64,000 bases of DNA from positions 221,404 to 285,403 of the forward strand of contig MZZL01000041.1 of the NCBI GenBank assembly GCA_002749535.1, read 5' to 3'. This DNA comes from Apophysomyces variabilis (Eukaryota > Mucoromycota > Mucoromycetes > Mucorales > Mucoraceae). Shown here piece by piece: positions 13,048 through 24,401 of the stretch; position 1 is the stretch's first letter; every line of letters starts with the position of its first letter. The position numbers and the translations under genes were made by a program. The notes under the pieces were generated by a model. The model had not been told where the DNA came from. It was given only the letters and a program-made list of their open reading frames with translations, and made no database searches.

Positions 13048-15030
13048 TAATTACTTATCCCCTTTCCCTCCTACTCTTTCATCTGTAAAAATAGGAACAA
13101 GTGATATGAGAATAGGCGAAAATAGCCTGTCGCATCATTGCATAATAAGGCAAAGTTTTGCCTAACCATTCCAAAAACCCTCTATGATCGTCCGAATCAC
13201 TATTTAATGATGGTCGAAACAGATGCTGGCCAGAATTATGACCTGTCGTTATCAAATCGTCTATGACCATATATAATTTGTGGCTCGACTCATCAAGCAT
13301 GGAGCTATCTATGGCAATGTATTAAGCTTGAAGCTGGGTATTAAAAATAGATTCCCGTTTTCAAGGAATAGGACAGTCTATTACCAACAGAAATCACATG
13401 TAGTACAATTCCTAACCCGTGACAAAACTTGGATTTTCATCGTTCTATAAGTTTCCATGCTATGAAACCCTAGTGTCAAAAGAAGGTTTACTTACTACTG
13501 TTGATTCAATTATATTTTGCCCTCCTATAAGATAAATTTTGCGTCCAATAAAAAGCCGAGTTTGCGCTTAAGAATAGCACAACACTAATGAATCGGTTTT
13601 GCAGACAATACATTTTACCCGCATCGACGTGGTCATCCAGTGGACAGGGAAACTCACTAGGGTAGCATTAAACATAATTGATGGTTAGTAAACGGGAATG
13701 ATCTATTGGATGTCATTTTACTTGACCCCGAAGTGTATCCCAGCAATCGGCTGGGCGCCCACGCCGCACCAAATCCATGATGCGATTGAGCACAAAGAAA
13801 GAAGTCCGGAAATGTTGCATCCGGCACAAGAAGCCCACACACACCCCCCCAATAGAAAAGTATTTTGCCTGTTTACGCCCTGAGACTATAAAAGGATCAA
13901 AGTTAAGAAATCATGCTACGTTCGGGCCGCTTTGCTGTTTTACCGCTTTATTGGATTTCAGCTGTCTGAAATCACCCGATGTTTCAGCTAGTCTTGAACT
14001 TCCGGAAGCATATGTCGTCCTTGCTTTCGGAGACGGATACTTGCTCCAATTGACTGGAAGAATGTACAATGAGAGGCATTCGTAAAATGCTGTTCAATAT
14101 CTATTCTGTGCTGGGGTTAAATGATGGCAAAATAATAGACAAGATCAACTATTGTCATACCTTGTTTCACCCAATGCTTTTCTTGAAAGATGCCTTGTGC
14201 ATATCTCTCGTTCAGCGGTTTGCGTATCTTGTGAAGGAAATAATTCCGGCGGATATTGATGGTTATTGTTTTAGTGAATTTACCTTTCAATGAGAGTTCA
14301 ACGTGTCACTGCGTACTCTTCCGATTTTATAACATTGGTCTACTAAATAAGCCTTCTGATGTGTATGCGCTTTCACTTACCAGGTCCTTTCGTCATAAAT
14401 CGGATCGATGAAGGCATCCATAGATCAGGCAATGGAAGTTAAAAGAAAGCATGAACTGAACAACACGTCGTCTTATCAATGGAGGAACGTGTCATTGTAT
14501 GACGTGTTAATGTTGGGGCACTCACTGAAACAGGGAAGCTTTTTCACTCAATGTCATGAAACGAGCTGTCCCAAAAACGATGTAGCTCAGGTGTGTATAG
14601 ACTGAAAGCACCATGAAGAGGTAGAAACATCGCCAATATGATGAATGTATCGATGGGATAGCTAGAGGTTTGAATTGACTTGTGTTACACACATGAACTG
14701 CCAAACGTCTTTGGTCAGTCGGTCAATAATCAAAAAGCCTAGGTCTTTCCTATGCAGTAGCATTTGTCGCTTGAGCATTCTGTTACAACACTATGTCAGC
14801 GTCAAGTTATCTATCCGCTAACGCGAAAGTAGCTTTTTAAGCGACCCGAAATACTTTGCAAAATCCTGTACAATGCAGTGTCCCAATATTCTAAGTTGCA
14901 CACGTAGACACAAACATTTTAGATTGTTAAGGAGACAAACCATTTATTTCTTTTTAGCAAATACATCTGATCAACCGCTAAGGTTGTTCTTTTCAGTTCT
15001 GTTAATGATTTATTATCAAAAAGAAGGTCT
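13048..15030. other. Gene-poor spacer before HSP70
   Basis: About 2 kb without a gene I can support. A short minus-strand ORF (13079-13300, starting at an ATG) and several plus-strand ORFs under 105 codons lack recognisable domains or splice partners. The segment next to 15030 should contain the HSP70 3' UTR. Some of this stretch may be old mobile-element sequence, but I could not assign it. Confidence 0.4.
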
Positions 15031-17033
15031 TTAATCAACCTCTTCGACTGTGGGGCCGGAGTCCTCACCGGCAGCGCCTCCAGCGCCAGGGAATCCTCCA
15101 GGAGCACCACCTGGGAATCCGCCGGGAGCAGCGCCACCCTGTCCGCTACCATACAGCTTCATCATGATCGGATTGGCGACCTCTTCCAACTCCTTCTGTC
15201 TGGACTCGTACTCCTCCTTACTGGCTTCATGGCTCTCATCCAACCACTTGATCGTGTCGTTGATGGCCTCCTCCAACTTCTGCTTATCACTTGCATCGAG
15301 TTTACTAGCCACCTTTTCTTCTTGAGTTGTGTTGCGCAAGTTGTAAGCATAAGATTCGAGTCCATTCTTTGCAGAAATACGCGCAGCGGCTGCCTCGTCA
15401 TCCGCTCTGTATTTCTCAGCGTCGTTAACCATGCGCTCAATTTCTTCTTTGGATAGTCGACCCTTATCGTTCGTGATAGTAATCTTGTTGGACTTGCCGG
15501 TTGTCTTATCCAGTGCAGACACGTTCAGGATACCATTACTGTCCACGTCGAAAGTTACTTCGATCTGAGGAACACCACGGGGTGCAGGTGGGATACCAGT
15601 GAGCTCGAACTTTCCAAGAAGGTTGTTATCCTTGGTTCGAGTACGCTCGCCTTCATAAACCTGAATCAGTACGCCAGGCTGATTGTCTGCATAAGTAGAG
15701 AAGATCTCCGACTTCTTGGTGGGAACTGTTGTGTTACGTTTGATCAACGGCGTCATCACGCCACCTGCGGTCTCAATGCCGAGGGACAGTGGAGCAACGT
15801 CCAGCAACAAAAGAGAATCCGTCTTTTCGGAGGTATGACCGGTCAAGATGGCAGCCTGTACTGCTGCGCCATAGGCCACAGCTTCATCAGGATTGATGGA
15901 TTTGTTTGGCTCCTTGCCGTTGAAGAAGTCCGAAACCATCTTTTGAATCTTAGGGATACGAGTAGAGCCTCCGACGAGGACGATTTCATGCACTTGCGAC
16001 TTGTCAATCTTTGCATCACGGAGTACCTTCTCGACAGGCTCCATAGTTTGGCGGAATAGATCCTGGTTAAGCTCCTCAAAGCGAGCACGAGTCAATGAAG
16101 TATAGAAATCAATACCCTCAAAGAGTGAATCGATTTCGATCGTGGTCTGGGCCGCCGAAGACAGGGTGCGTTTAGCACGTTCACAAGCGGTGCGAAGACG
16201 ACGGACGGCACGTGGGTTCTGCGAAATATCCTTTTTGAACTTGCGTTTGAACTCTTGAATGAAGAAATTCACCAAGCGGTTGTCAAAGTCTTCACCACCC
16301 AAATGGGTATCGCCAGCAGTAGCCTTTACTTCAAAGATACCCTCTTCAATCGTCAAGAGCGAAACATCAAAAGTGCCACCGCCCAAATCGAAGATAAGCA
16401 CATTGTGCTCCCCCTTGCCAGTTTTGTCCAAACCATAAGCAATAGCGGCTGCAGTGGGCTCGTTGATAATACGGAGCACATTCATTCCAGAGATGGTACC
16501 AGCGTCCTTGGTCGCCTGACGCTGAGAATCGTTGAAGTAAGCCGGCACGGTAATGACGGCACTTTCCACCTTTGTACCCAGGTAGGCTTCGGCGGTTTCG
16601 CGCATTTTGACCAACACCATGGAAGAAATTTCTTCTGGGGTGAAGTATTTTTTCTCGCCTTTGTACTCAACCTCAATCGTAGGTTTGCCTCCTTGGTCGA
16701 TCACCTTGAAAGACCAATGTTTCATGTCCGCTTGAACCTCAGCATCAGCGAAGCGACGGCCAATCAAACGCTTCGCGTCAAATACGGTGTTATGCGGATT
16801 CATCTAAATGTAGACAATAGGTGAGTTACACAGACACGAAGAGAGAACGGGTAGCATACCGCCACTTGGTTTTTAGCAGCATCACCAATCAAACGTTCTG
16901 TGTCGGTGAAGGCAACATAAGATGGAGTCGTGCGATTACCCTGGTCGTTGGCAATAATCTCAACTCTATCATTTTGCCAAACGCCGACACAACTGTAAGT
17001 TGTACCCAAATCAATTCCAACAGCTTGTGGCAT
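15031..17033 (-). CDS. Cytosolic heat shock protein 70 (Ssa type)
   Basis: Two exons (16860-17033 and 15031-16803) are separated by a 56-bp intron in phase 0 and encode 648 residues. The N-terminus [20 protein letters not shown] carries the first Hsp70 signature; [14 protein letters not shown] and [20 protein letters not shown] are the second and third. The substrate-binding domain and helical lid follow, and the tail is Gly/Pro-rich, ending TVEEVD. The EEVD end marks a cytosolic/nuclear Hsp70 that docks TPR co-chaperones; there is no signal peptide, presequence or HDEL. It is an ATP-driven chaperone for folding, translocation and stress recovery. Codon use is cleaner than in its neighbours, and long antisense open frames (for example 16255-16824) are shadows of it. 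The bZIP gene ends only 226 bp upstream. Confidence 0.97.
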
Positions 17034-17259
17034 AATGCTTTGACTGAGTAAGAAAAGAAAGCAGAAAAGATTTAGAAAAGAGAAAGAGTTACGGTTATGC
17101 GATGGGTGTGTTGGTTTGGTTTTATATCGAAAAAAAAAGAATCGTAGGGAAACCAAGTTTCCTCATTAAGTATATGACGAAACAAAAAATCTGAGACAAG
17201 GAAAAAAAAAACATGCAGATAGGCTTATTTTCTTTTTTGTTAGGGCTTTTTAATATATG
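17034..17259 (-). promoter_or_regulatory. Compact HSP70 promoter with TATA box
   Basis: The HSP70 upstream region is limited to 226 bp by the bZIP stop codon. On the minus strand a TATA motif (GATATAAAAC, TATAAA at 17121-17126) lies about 90 bp before the ATG. Further upstream (about 17.14-17.16 kb) is the imperfectly HSE-like palindrome GGAAACTTGGTTTCC. A canonical run of three nGAAn units is not obvious, so heat-shock-factor binding is only a suggestion. Confidence 0.45.
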
Positions 17260-17631
17260 CTATAGTGCGCTTGAATGATTTTGCTGTTTTTGCTTTTGTT
17301 GTTGTTGTTGTTCTGTCATAAGTGCTTTGCAGATACGTCTAAGCGCTTCATTTTCCTGCTTGGCTTGTACAAGGTCGCGTTGAAGTGACGCATTAGCTGT
17401 AGTTAACTGTGATAATCGTGCAGTCATAGAGCGTAGACTGGCTTGTTTCTTGGCCCGGTATTTAGCCGATGCAATCTTATTCCGTTGTCGTCGTTCCTCT
17501 AATGTCATCGGCTGTTCTTTGTTATTGTGATTTATTGGAGCTAATGATGCATGGGTGGAATCCGGTGGCGGTGATAGAGGTTCGGCTGGAGGAGTAACAA
17601 TAGCATCTATAGACATACACTGGCGAGACAT
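17260..17631 (-). CDS. Small bZIP transcription factor
   Basis: A single-exon ORF of 123 residues from MSRQCMSIDAIV. Residues about 45-75 form the basic region: ERRQRNKIASAKYRAKKQAS, with the invariant N-x7-R spacing (N then R in NKIASAKYR). A leucine zipper with heptad leucines follows (MTARLSQLTTANASLQRDLV and QAKQENEALRRICKAL). The tail is Gln-rich. NKIASAKYR resembles the fungal Cys3/Met4/Gcn4-like class, but I cannot assign a specific regulator. It should bind DNA as a dimer in the nucleus. A TATA-like TATATAA lies upstream near 17.70 kb. The gene is co-oriented with HSP70 and adjacent to it; no functional link is implied. Confidence 0.85.
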   Translation of the reverse strand: MSRQCMSIDAIVTPPAEPLSPPPDSTHASLAPINHNNKEQPMTLEERRQRNKIASAKYRAKKQASLRSMTARLSQLTTANASLQRDLVQAKQENEALRRICKALMTEQQQQQKQKQQNHSSAL

Positions 17632-17815
17632 GATACAAAAAAGATAAATAAGAAGTCAAAGGATTAGGGAGTGGCTGTCCCATCATGGCGGCGGTTTTAT
17701 ATAATGATGAAGAGGAGTAGAGACAGATTGACATCATTCTTCCTTTTACAGATCAACTCCACTGTGAAGCGAATGTGCAGCTCACGTCATGTCGGTTCAA
17801 AACCTTTTTTGGGAA

Positions 17816-18915
17816 TCAGGCATTACCGTTTGACTCTCGTTTAAGCACATATCGGGAGCACTTGTCAACCCCGTCAAGTTCCTCGATCATTTCTATCACG
17901 AGGGGATGTGCAAATCCATAGTACTCCGGCCCCGATATAGCATTGGCACTCTCCTTGTGACGGATCTCATTGGCTCTCTTGATCACCAGAGCCCACGCGC
18001 CGGTTGGTGTTTTTGCTGATAGTTCCTGATCAGGCGCATCTGCTGCACGAATCGTAAACTAAAGGATATACAAACGAGTTGTAAATGCTTTTGCCATGAT
18101 GATACCATTCAGCCCAATACCAGAGGCGCATCCTGGTCTTCCTCTACTCTGCAAGTATACGTCGTCTGACTGTTAGGATCCACCATACTCATATATGTCC
18201 TAATTCGCGTTTAGCAAATGATATCACTTTGCTGTTTAATTTACCTCTCAACACAGTAACCCACCGGCCAGATGTAACGCTCACTGTGAAACGCTGCACG
18301 ATCCCACACTACCTTGCCAAGATTGAGGATGGTCAAGGAGGCTATGCTGAAAGGTAGCTTAACATTGCCATGTTCATCCCTTGGAATTTCCACGCGCTTT
18401 CGCCGCAGCGACGCACGTTTTTTCACAACAACTGTTTCTGCTTTAGCAACTTTTTAGACATCGGAAAAGCGCCCGTTGATTGGTACTACCTTGCATATCC
18501 TCATCTTCGTCTAACTCATCTTCCTCTTCATCATCAATCTCTTCATCCGCTTCTCCTTCCTCTTCCTCCTCGTCTTCACTGATATCCATTGCATCATGGT
18601 TTGATTTGGATTGTCTCAGGATGCGTCTGTATTTACTCATGTCATTTTGAGAAGCAACGCGTCTCGTACCTGGCTTCACTAATACCTTTTTTCTTTCTGG
18701 AGTGCTTGAATTTTGCGATTCGCTTTATCTAGTGCTAATTGTGCCGACTTTTGCTTCTAATGAAAGCATTCAGCTATAAAAAAAGTTTGACATATCGACT
18801 GTACTGCAATGAACTCCACTATTTTTCGCTTCATTCTTCTGTATTTTCGCATTCTGTCGTCGTTCCAGTTTCCATCGGTTTGACACGATGTGTCTGTTCC
18901 TGCGTGCACTGCCAT
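17816..18915 (-). CDS. FYRN/FYRC-domain nuclear protein, TBRG1-like
   Basis: Six exons in consistent phase (18805-18915, 18686-18756, 18490-18578, 18245-18437, 18121-18199, 17816-18058) give 261 residues. The N-terminus has RMRKYRRMKRKIVEFI followed by a coiled coil (LALDKANRKIQALQKEK), like the start of animal TBRG1. A long acidic run then leads to a basic stretch (VVVKKRASLRRKRVEI). The FYRN domain is LPFSIASLTILNLGKVVWDR followed by AAFHSERYIWPVGY; the FYRC domain contains TPTGAWALVIKRANEI and SGPEYYGFAHPLVIEMIEEL. FYR domains are found in chromatin regulators and usually fold together. The gene is divergent from CK2 beta over 252 bp, probably a shared promoter. Its function in fungi is unknown to me. 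Confidence 0.85.
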
Positions 18916-19167
18916 AGTAACCAATTAGAGATGGAGGGGTTATCTCAACAAACAAGAAAGAAATGAGGAAGTGCAAAAAAAAAAAAAATGACGTGTAAAC
19001 CTTTTCTCGGCTTTTTCGAAGGTAATTTTTGTTATCTTGATTTTTTTCGTTTTCTTCGGGCATCACACAGAGGAAAACCAGTTTTACTTTTCAATCCAAC
19101 ATCGCTTACTCCTTTCTGCCCTCTCGGTGTTTTGCTATGGAAACGTTTGCCACAGGAAACACAAACG

Positions 19168-20101
19168 ATGCCGAGCAACCTGACTATGGTAAGCCTGGCA
19201 GATGAAGCCTCCTACGACTCTCATGCTGCCATCAACCCTTCTTCAGAAACCGATTCCCAGGGTACACGTGGCTCCTTTCAACCTTGGGTCAGTTGGTTTT
19301 GTTCGCTAGCTGGTCATGAGTATTATGCTGAGGTGCCTGAAGATTTCATCGAAGACGACTTTAATTTGACAGGACTTTCAGCTATCGTACCTTACTATAA
19401 TGATGCCCTGGAAACGATTTTAGACGTCGAATACGAAAGCGAAGTAGATGATAACCTCGATGAACGCATGACGGAGGAGGATTACAAATACAAACAGGAG
19501 CAAAGACGCCTAAACTCGCCAATCTATCCATATGCCGCCCGGTTATATGGTTTAATCCATCAGCGTTACCTTCTGACACGAAACGGTCTATTACTTATGG
19601 GTGAACGGTATGCCTCGGAACAGTTTGGATATTGTCCCCGAGTCTACTGCGGACAATGCCCAGTTCTTCCTTGTGGGCGTTACGATGAGGTCGATAGAGA
19701 TAGTGTGCGATTATACTGCCCGTCCTGCATGGATCTGTACAACCCTCCTAGTGCGTTATACGACAAAATAGATGGTAAAAAAGAAGCTACCAGTTACAGT
19801 ACGCTTTTTAACTTGGCATTTTTCATTTCCAGGTGCACACTTTGGAACTACGTATCCTCAACTTCTTTTCCAAACTTATTCAAAACTAATGCCTGTACCA
19901 CGAGGTCATGTTTATCAACCGCGTATCTTTGGATTTAGAGTCAATGAAAGGTCACGGGTGGGGCCTCGAATGCAATGGCTCAGGATGCGACCTCCAGAAT
20001 ATATTCTCGATGAAGATGAGGTCGACGAAGAAGAGGAAGAAGAGGCTCATTTAGTGGAAATGTCGGCCGGTAAGGTAAATGGAGGGTTGGTAGGGAAATA
20101 G
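19168..20101 (+). CDS. Casein kinase II regulatory (beta) subunit
   Basis: Two exons (19168-19774 and 19833-20101; 58-bp intron in phase 1) encode 291 residues. After a short Ser-rich leader comes the conserved start SWFCSLAGHEYYAEVPEDFI, then EDDFNLTGLSAIVPYYNDAL and an acidic loop. The zinc-binding part has FGYCPRVYCGQCPVLPCGRY and VRLYCPSCMDLYNP, giving the two Cys pairs needed for dimerisation. After the intron, GAHFGTTYPQLLFQTYSKLM and YQPRIFGFRVNERS complete the domain. The tail is very acidic. The protein tethers two catalytic CK2 alpha subunits and modulates substrate choice in nucleus and cytoplasm. The start MPSNLTMVSLADE was chosen because the ATG just upstream (near 19138) is in another frame. 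Confidence 0.96.
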
Positions 20102-21970
20102 CCCGTCAGGCCTGCAGCTTAACTAGTGGAAATACCAGACATTCCAGCCATCACTAGAGAATGATGAACAGTTAGAGTCATTAGGGGATCAAGTGGACAG
20201 TTTACGGATGAAATGACTCGATTTTTCAACAATTTTGTTAGCCGACGGATGTAGCAACTTGTCAAACGACGCTCGTGTAGAGTGACCGAAGGGTTATTTT
20301 ATTCGCGGTCTGTTTTCTTTGTTATTTCGAACATACTATTTTCCTTTTTGAAAAGCGTTCAATACCGTTAAGTTACACTCATTACGGGACAATTGCGCAC
20401 ACCTCATACACATACACATACATACAGACGCACACTCACACGCACACATACATACAGTGGGACGTCATACTATACAAGCATATGTACCTATATACAAAAA
20501 GAAAGAACTCGAAACGTCCATGTCTAAAATGCTTCAAATTTCCAGTGAAGCTGGTTTTCTAATTTTAATAATCAGTTAGGACTCTATTATTGGATTCTGT
20601 CCGTCTGAAGGTGACTGGTCGGTAATTGGTTATAAATAACATGGCTTTCGTACGTTCAATACACCTTATGTACGCCGGATATGTGGGAATATCAACCCAG
20701 TAGCCATGCAGTGTTTTATTCAGTATTCTACTTGTATTCTGCATAAGTAAAATGTCTTTTTCTTTTTCATCGCTAGCCCAAAGATATATGAAAAGTAAGC
20801 GATGGACGTATTAGCGAGAAAGGTACAAATCATCAGTAAATAAACAAATCGCATCACACTTTGCCACAATAACCAGCCGTTTGCAGGTATTGATTTGGCT
20901 AGTCCAATCAGTCAGATTGACATACACAACAATGTTAAAAGGAAATTTTACGTTTTGGCATTAAAGCCGGTGGAAAATCCGGTTTGTTTAGTCTATGTGC
21001 CTAGTTGGCTCTCAACGTATGCATTAATGCACGTCTGGGAACCAACACGTGGTGAAATTTTTGCCCGGAGGAGACCCTCCGAAAGGTTAAAAAGAAACAG
21101 GTTTTAGTTCTCCTTCTCGGTCTTGCTAATATTACGATAACGCACCGTATGTCCTTTTTCCTTTTTTGCATAGATCTATCAAATAACAATAAGAAAAGAT
21201 GTAACAAACAGAAGGGGCATCTGATAGCTTTGTCTATGAAGCATCGGCTAAGTTGCGGCACATATAATCATTTTCCATACAATGGATCATACAGTGAAGG
21301 ACACTTTTCTTTTACGTTTATTCCTTTTCATTAGGACTGTCTATAAAATTTGCTTCGTTAGATTCATTTTGATCGCTATTGTAGACAGGCTTCATTTGTC
21401 TCGTTTTGTCATTACCCAGAGTTTGATTGACTTCAATGGAGATATAGGCGGTTTTCGTAATTACACAGCGTTGTTCGACCTACATTGAACACTGTTTCTT
21501 CCATGTCCTTTCAAAAGCATGACTGGACGGTAGATTGAATATAGTCTCGTAAGTCACCATTCCAAGTAACAATGGCTTTACTAGGGGTATTTGATGCACC
21601 TTAACTCGTCATGCCCAGAAACATTGACTATTGCTATTTTTTCTCGATCAAACCGTTTATATGCCGTGTCACATAATATTTCTTACATCGGCCTGATCAC
21701 CCAAAGAGCTTTGTTCACCTGGGCTTCTAAACGAGACCACGCCAGAACCATAGCACATACCTTCAACATGACTTTCAGTGGGATTATTGCAGTTGATCGT
21801 AATACTTCGAAAACACAGCAGCAAGTGTACCAAGAACAAAATCCACCTTAACATTATCATCGATCAAACCACTGGCTATGCGCTACTCAAATCCTTTTAT
21901 ATGACGATACGAACAACTTCGGGTAGAGCGCAAAGCCTAGTATTAAAAGCGACCGTCATTAGTGCCAATG
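20102..21970. other. Gene-poor region downstream of CK2 beta
   Basis: About 1.9 kb with no supportable gene. It contains an alternating purine-pyrimidine (CA-type) stretch at 20398-20460 and several AT-rich ORFs without recognisable domains. The first hundred bases are the CK2 beta 3' flank. Confidence 0.4.
20398..20460. repeat. CA/CATA-rich simple repeat
   Basis: A run of imperfect CA and CATA units (such as CACATACACATACATACAG) of about 60 bp downstream of CK2 beta. Microsatellite-like; no other role is visible. Confidence 0.75.
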
Positions 21971-21971
21971 A

Positions 21972-22442
21972 TTGGTTGCCGTCATCTTTAAGTCAGTGCT
22001 ACTTCCTTGGTCCATGGTTTATCAACTGCGTTGCTGTTACATTACTGGTCTATGTAACCGCTTACGCTTTCCGTCGGTTCTGATACCGCCGTCGACAGAT
22101 ACTAAACCAACTGTAAAGCAGCTTTCAAATGAACCAACCCCCATGCTTGGTTCTGTCAGTAGCATAAACGAAACTATGCACAAAGAGCCACGTCCTTCTG
22201 ACTGGTGGGGTATTGGGTGGCACCAGCTTCAATATTTCCCTTCGATCGCATATGATCCCTTATTCGAAATTAAACATGCACCATCTGTTTGGAGGACTTT
22301 AGTCAACCTAAGGATGTTAAACGTTCACTCTGATTCGGCATCTCGGATGCGGGCATGGATTTTGCGCACCTTGTATAGGTAAGTTATGGTTTTTCCTCTC
22401 TATGATACATGAATCCTTGTAGATCCATGGCTGCGTTTTAAG
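21972..22442 (+). CDS. Possible spliced gene, 3' part, unknown function
   Basis: An open frame through PTPMLGSVSSINETMHKEPR and SDWWGIGWHQLQYFPSIAYD runs to a strong splice donor (AG/GTAAGTTATGG, GT at 22379). A 45-bp intron with an acceptor at 22422-22423 leads to a last exon of only 19 bp that keeps the frame and ends RSMAAF-stop at 22442. An upstream segment in another frame (near 21.99-22.08 kb) encodes the hydrophobic FLGPWFINCVAVTLLVYVTA, which could be a membrane anchor from an earlier exon. I could not join the 5' part, and the start given is only the first open codon, not an ATG. No family was recognised. Confidence 0.3.
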
Positions 22443-22559
22443 TCAAAACGTTCTCCACTTTGCAAACAAGACTGTATCGCTTATACACAGTGTTTCCCAA
22501 AATCAATTTCGCAAACTGCGAAAATCAAAGTCGTAGGCCATTGATATTCGCTTGCTGGG

Positions 22560-22720
22560 GAAATGAGTATGGTGTCGTCAGTTTTCTGACGTGTAAAATT
22601 GGTCAACTCGAACTCTTATAACACGGCAATTAATATGATTTGTTAGCGTCAAGCTCATTTTCCAAAATGCGCCAAGTGAATTTGCTAGATGCGGTTTTAA
22701 TTTTTGGAAAAAAAGTATAC
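22560..22720. repeat. Dispersed repeat, relative of 12,380-12,560
   Basis: This segment aligns by eye with 12.38-12.56 kb in the same orientation (shared TCAAGCTCA, ATGCGCCAA, AGATGCG and TTTAATTT blocks in the same order and spacing). It lies between the doubtful gene at 22.0-22.4 kb and the 3' end of RPAP2. Confidence 0.45.
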
Positions 22721-22807
22721 CCCCATCCCAGCCTTCTCCAGCAGCCCAGCTGTCTGTCTAGCGAGTACAATCCGATAAACCCAAATTTTCAATATGGTGG
22801 ATATTTT

Positions 22808-24401
22808 TTATGTACTAGCAACCTTTAGAACGCGTACACATGCATCTACCACGTCAGTTGTTTGGCCTATCGAACGACAGCACGCCTCAAAGTTTGGTTT
22901 CCAATTTGTATCTCTAAGTGTGGCATCGGCTAACGCTTTGAATAACACAAGTGTCATCATATATGCCTGTGGTGGGTCAAGAACTACCAACGATGCGTCT
23001 GTAAATCGAAATGTCTTGATTAAATCTACCAAATCATTTTCTAACGTGCCCTGAACAGATATCTCTGTTCGGACCAAAGCGTAACTAACGTTGATCGTAT
23101 TAGAATGAAAATTTAGGTCGTTCAACCAACAAGAACGCAAACTTACGTCTCTAGGATTTTTTCACTAAATATATGTCCACGTATCGCATCGGTTTCTGCA
23201 AGACTTTCGCCATCAAACAGTTTCCTCATATTGACAAAACCTGTGCTTTCCAAGTCGGAGAGGTACACGCGTGTCAATCTGGTAGTCATACTGTCGACCA
23301 TGGTCCACACTTTTCCAAACAACGACATTTCCGGAGCTTTATTCTTTCTTTTTGGTTTTTTGACTTCTTTAGTTGGTATCTGGATTGTCACACTCGCCTC
23401 ATTTGATAATGTAGGCATAGTCGGTGAGTCGTTTCTGAATAGGCTTGGTATGTCCGCTTTCGCTGTTGCAGATGGCGACTTTTCTGTTGTTTGTACCGTG
23501 TCTGGCTTATCCAAGTTCATCTTTTTAAGCATCATCATTGTCTCCATAGCATCGTCCAGCACAGCTTCTGGATCGTCAATATCCAAGGACCGTGTTTTGA
23601 CTTCGCCCTCTTTTATAATTTTTTTCTCTTTCTTCAATATCATTGTTGTAGGTTTATCGCTCCTTTTGCTGGTCTGAATCCTGTATCCTTCAATGGCGTC
23701 ATGAATACCCTGTGCAGGTAACGTCGCTGTCTCTGCTGCTTTTTCTACAATCTCAATCTTCATTGTGCTTGTCGCCGTCGGTATATTGGATATCATTCTT
23801 TGTACGTAATCATACCGTATATCTTTTACGTTCTGTTTCAATTTGCTTCGTGATTTTTCTTGCGCCAAGGCTTCCCTAAAGCACAACATCGGTCATGTTT
23901 AGTCAGCTCCGCACACAATGACCATCTTGATTACCTAAAGTCCTGGAACAGGGGAACTACATGAACAGTGGAAGGTAATGAAAGATCGCGTGCCCATACT
24001 GCTTCCTCCGATAACTGCATGGCATAATATTTCGATTTTTTCAAGCAGGCATCAGAACAATAGGATGCCAATTCGGTTTGATCGAACACTTTTCGCTGCG
24101 AATATGAAATGCGATAGCGTGTGGGCTTTTGAGGAGGTTTATCGCACAGAGGGTATCCACAGAGTTCTTGTACCATGCGTTCTTCGATTACTTCTTCATA
24201 AGTTTGCGGCTGCAGTACGGTTGCAGCATCTTTAAGGATCTGGATAGGGACTTTGGGCTGTGAAAACAGTTTCTCCTGCCATTCGAATGTGAGGTTTTGT
24301 GTGTTGAAACGTTGTTGAGCGCTAGACTTGATGAGATTTTGCTTGGCAGTCAGCTTCTTTGTTCGTTTTGCAGAAGGCTTTTTAGCTGGTCTTGTTGCCA
24401 T
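22808..24401 (-). CDS. RNA polymerase II-associated protein 2 / Rtr1-type CTD phosphatase
   Basis: Three exons (23935-24401, 23147-23875, 22808-23084) with in-phase introns give 490 residues. After a Lys-rich start (MATRPAKKPSAKRTKKLTAK) the RTR1-type zinc finger region reads ERMVQELCGYPLCDKPPQK, RYRISYSQRKVFDQTELASY and CSDACLKKSKYYAMQLSEEA, with the Cys-x4-Cys and Cys-x3-Cys pattern of the RPAP2/Rtr1 family. The rest is less conserved, with a Lys-rich linker and a C-terminal helical domain. These proteins remove Ser5 phosphate from the RNA polymerase II CTD and help polymerase import. The ATG at 24401 was preferred over the upstream in-frame codons, which encode a hydrophobic stretch more like 5' leader. 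Confidence 0.92.

Noticed and set aside
13657..13883. Overlapping small ORFs on both strands near 13.7-13.9 kb
   Set aside because: GC-richer patch with several frames open, but no homology, splice signals or consistent codon use.
16255..16824. 189-codon plus-strand ORF opposite HSP70
   Set aside because: It is the antisense shadow of a strongly codon-biased Hsp70 exon; such long antisense frames are a known by-product. It has no independent domain or splice support.
20398..20460. CRISPR-like or telomere-like array
   Set aside because: It is a simple imperfect CA/CATA repeat without spacers or a telomeric unit; the genome is eukaryotic.
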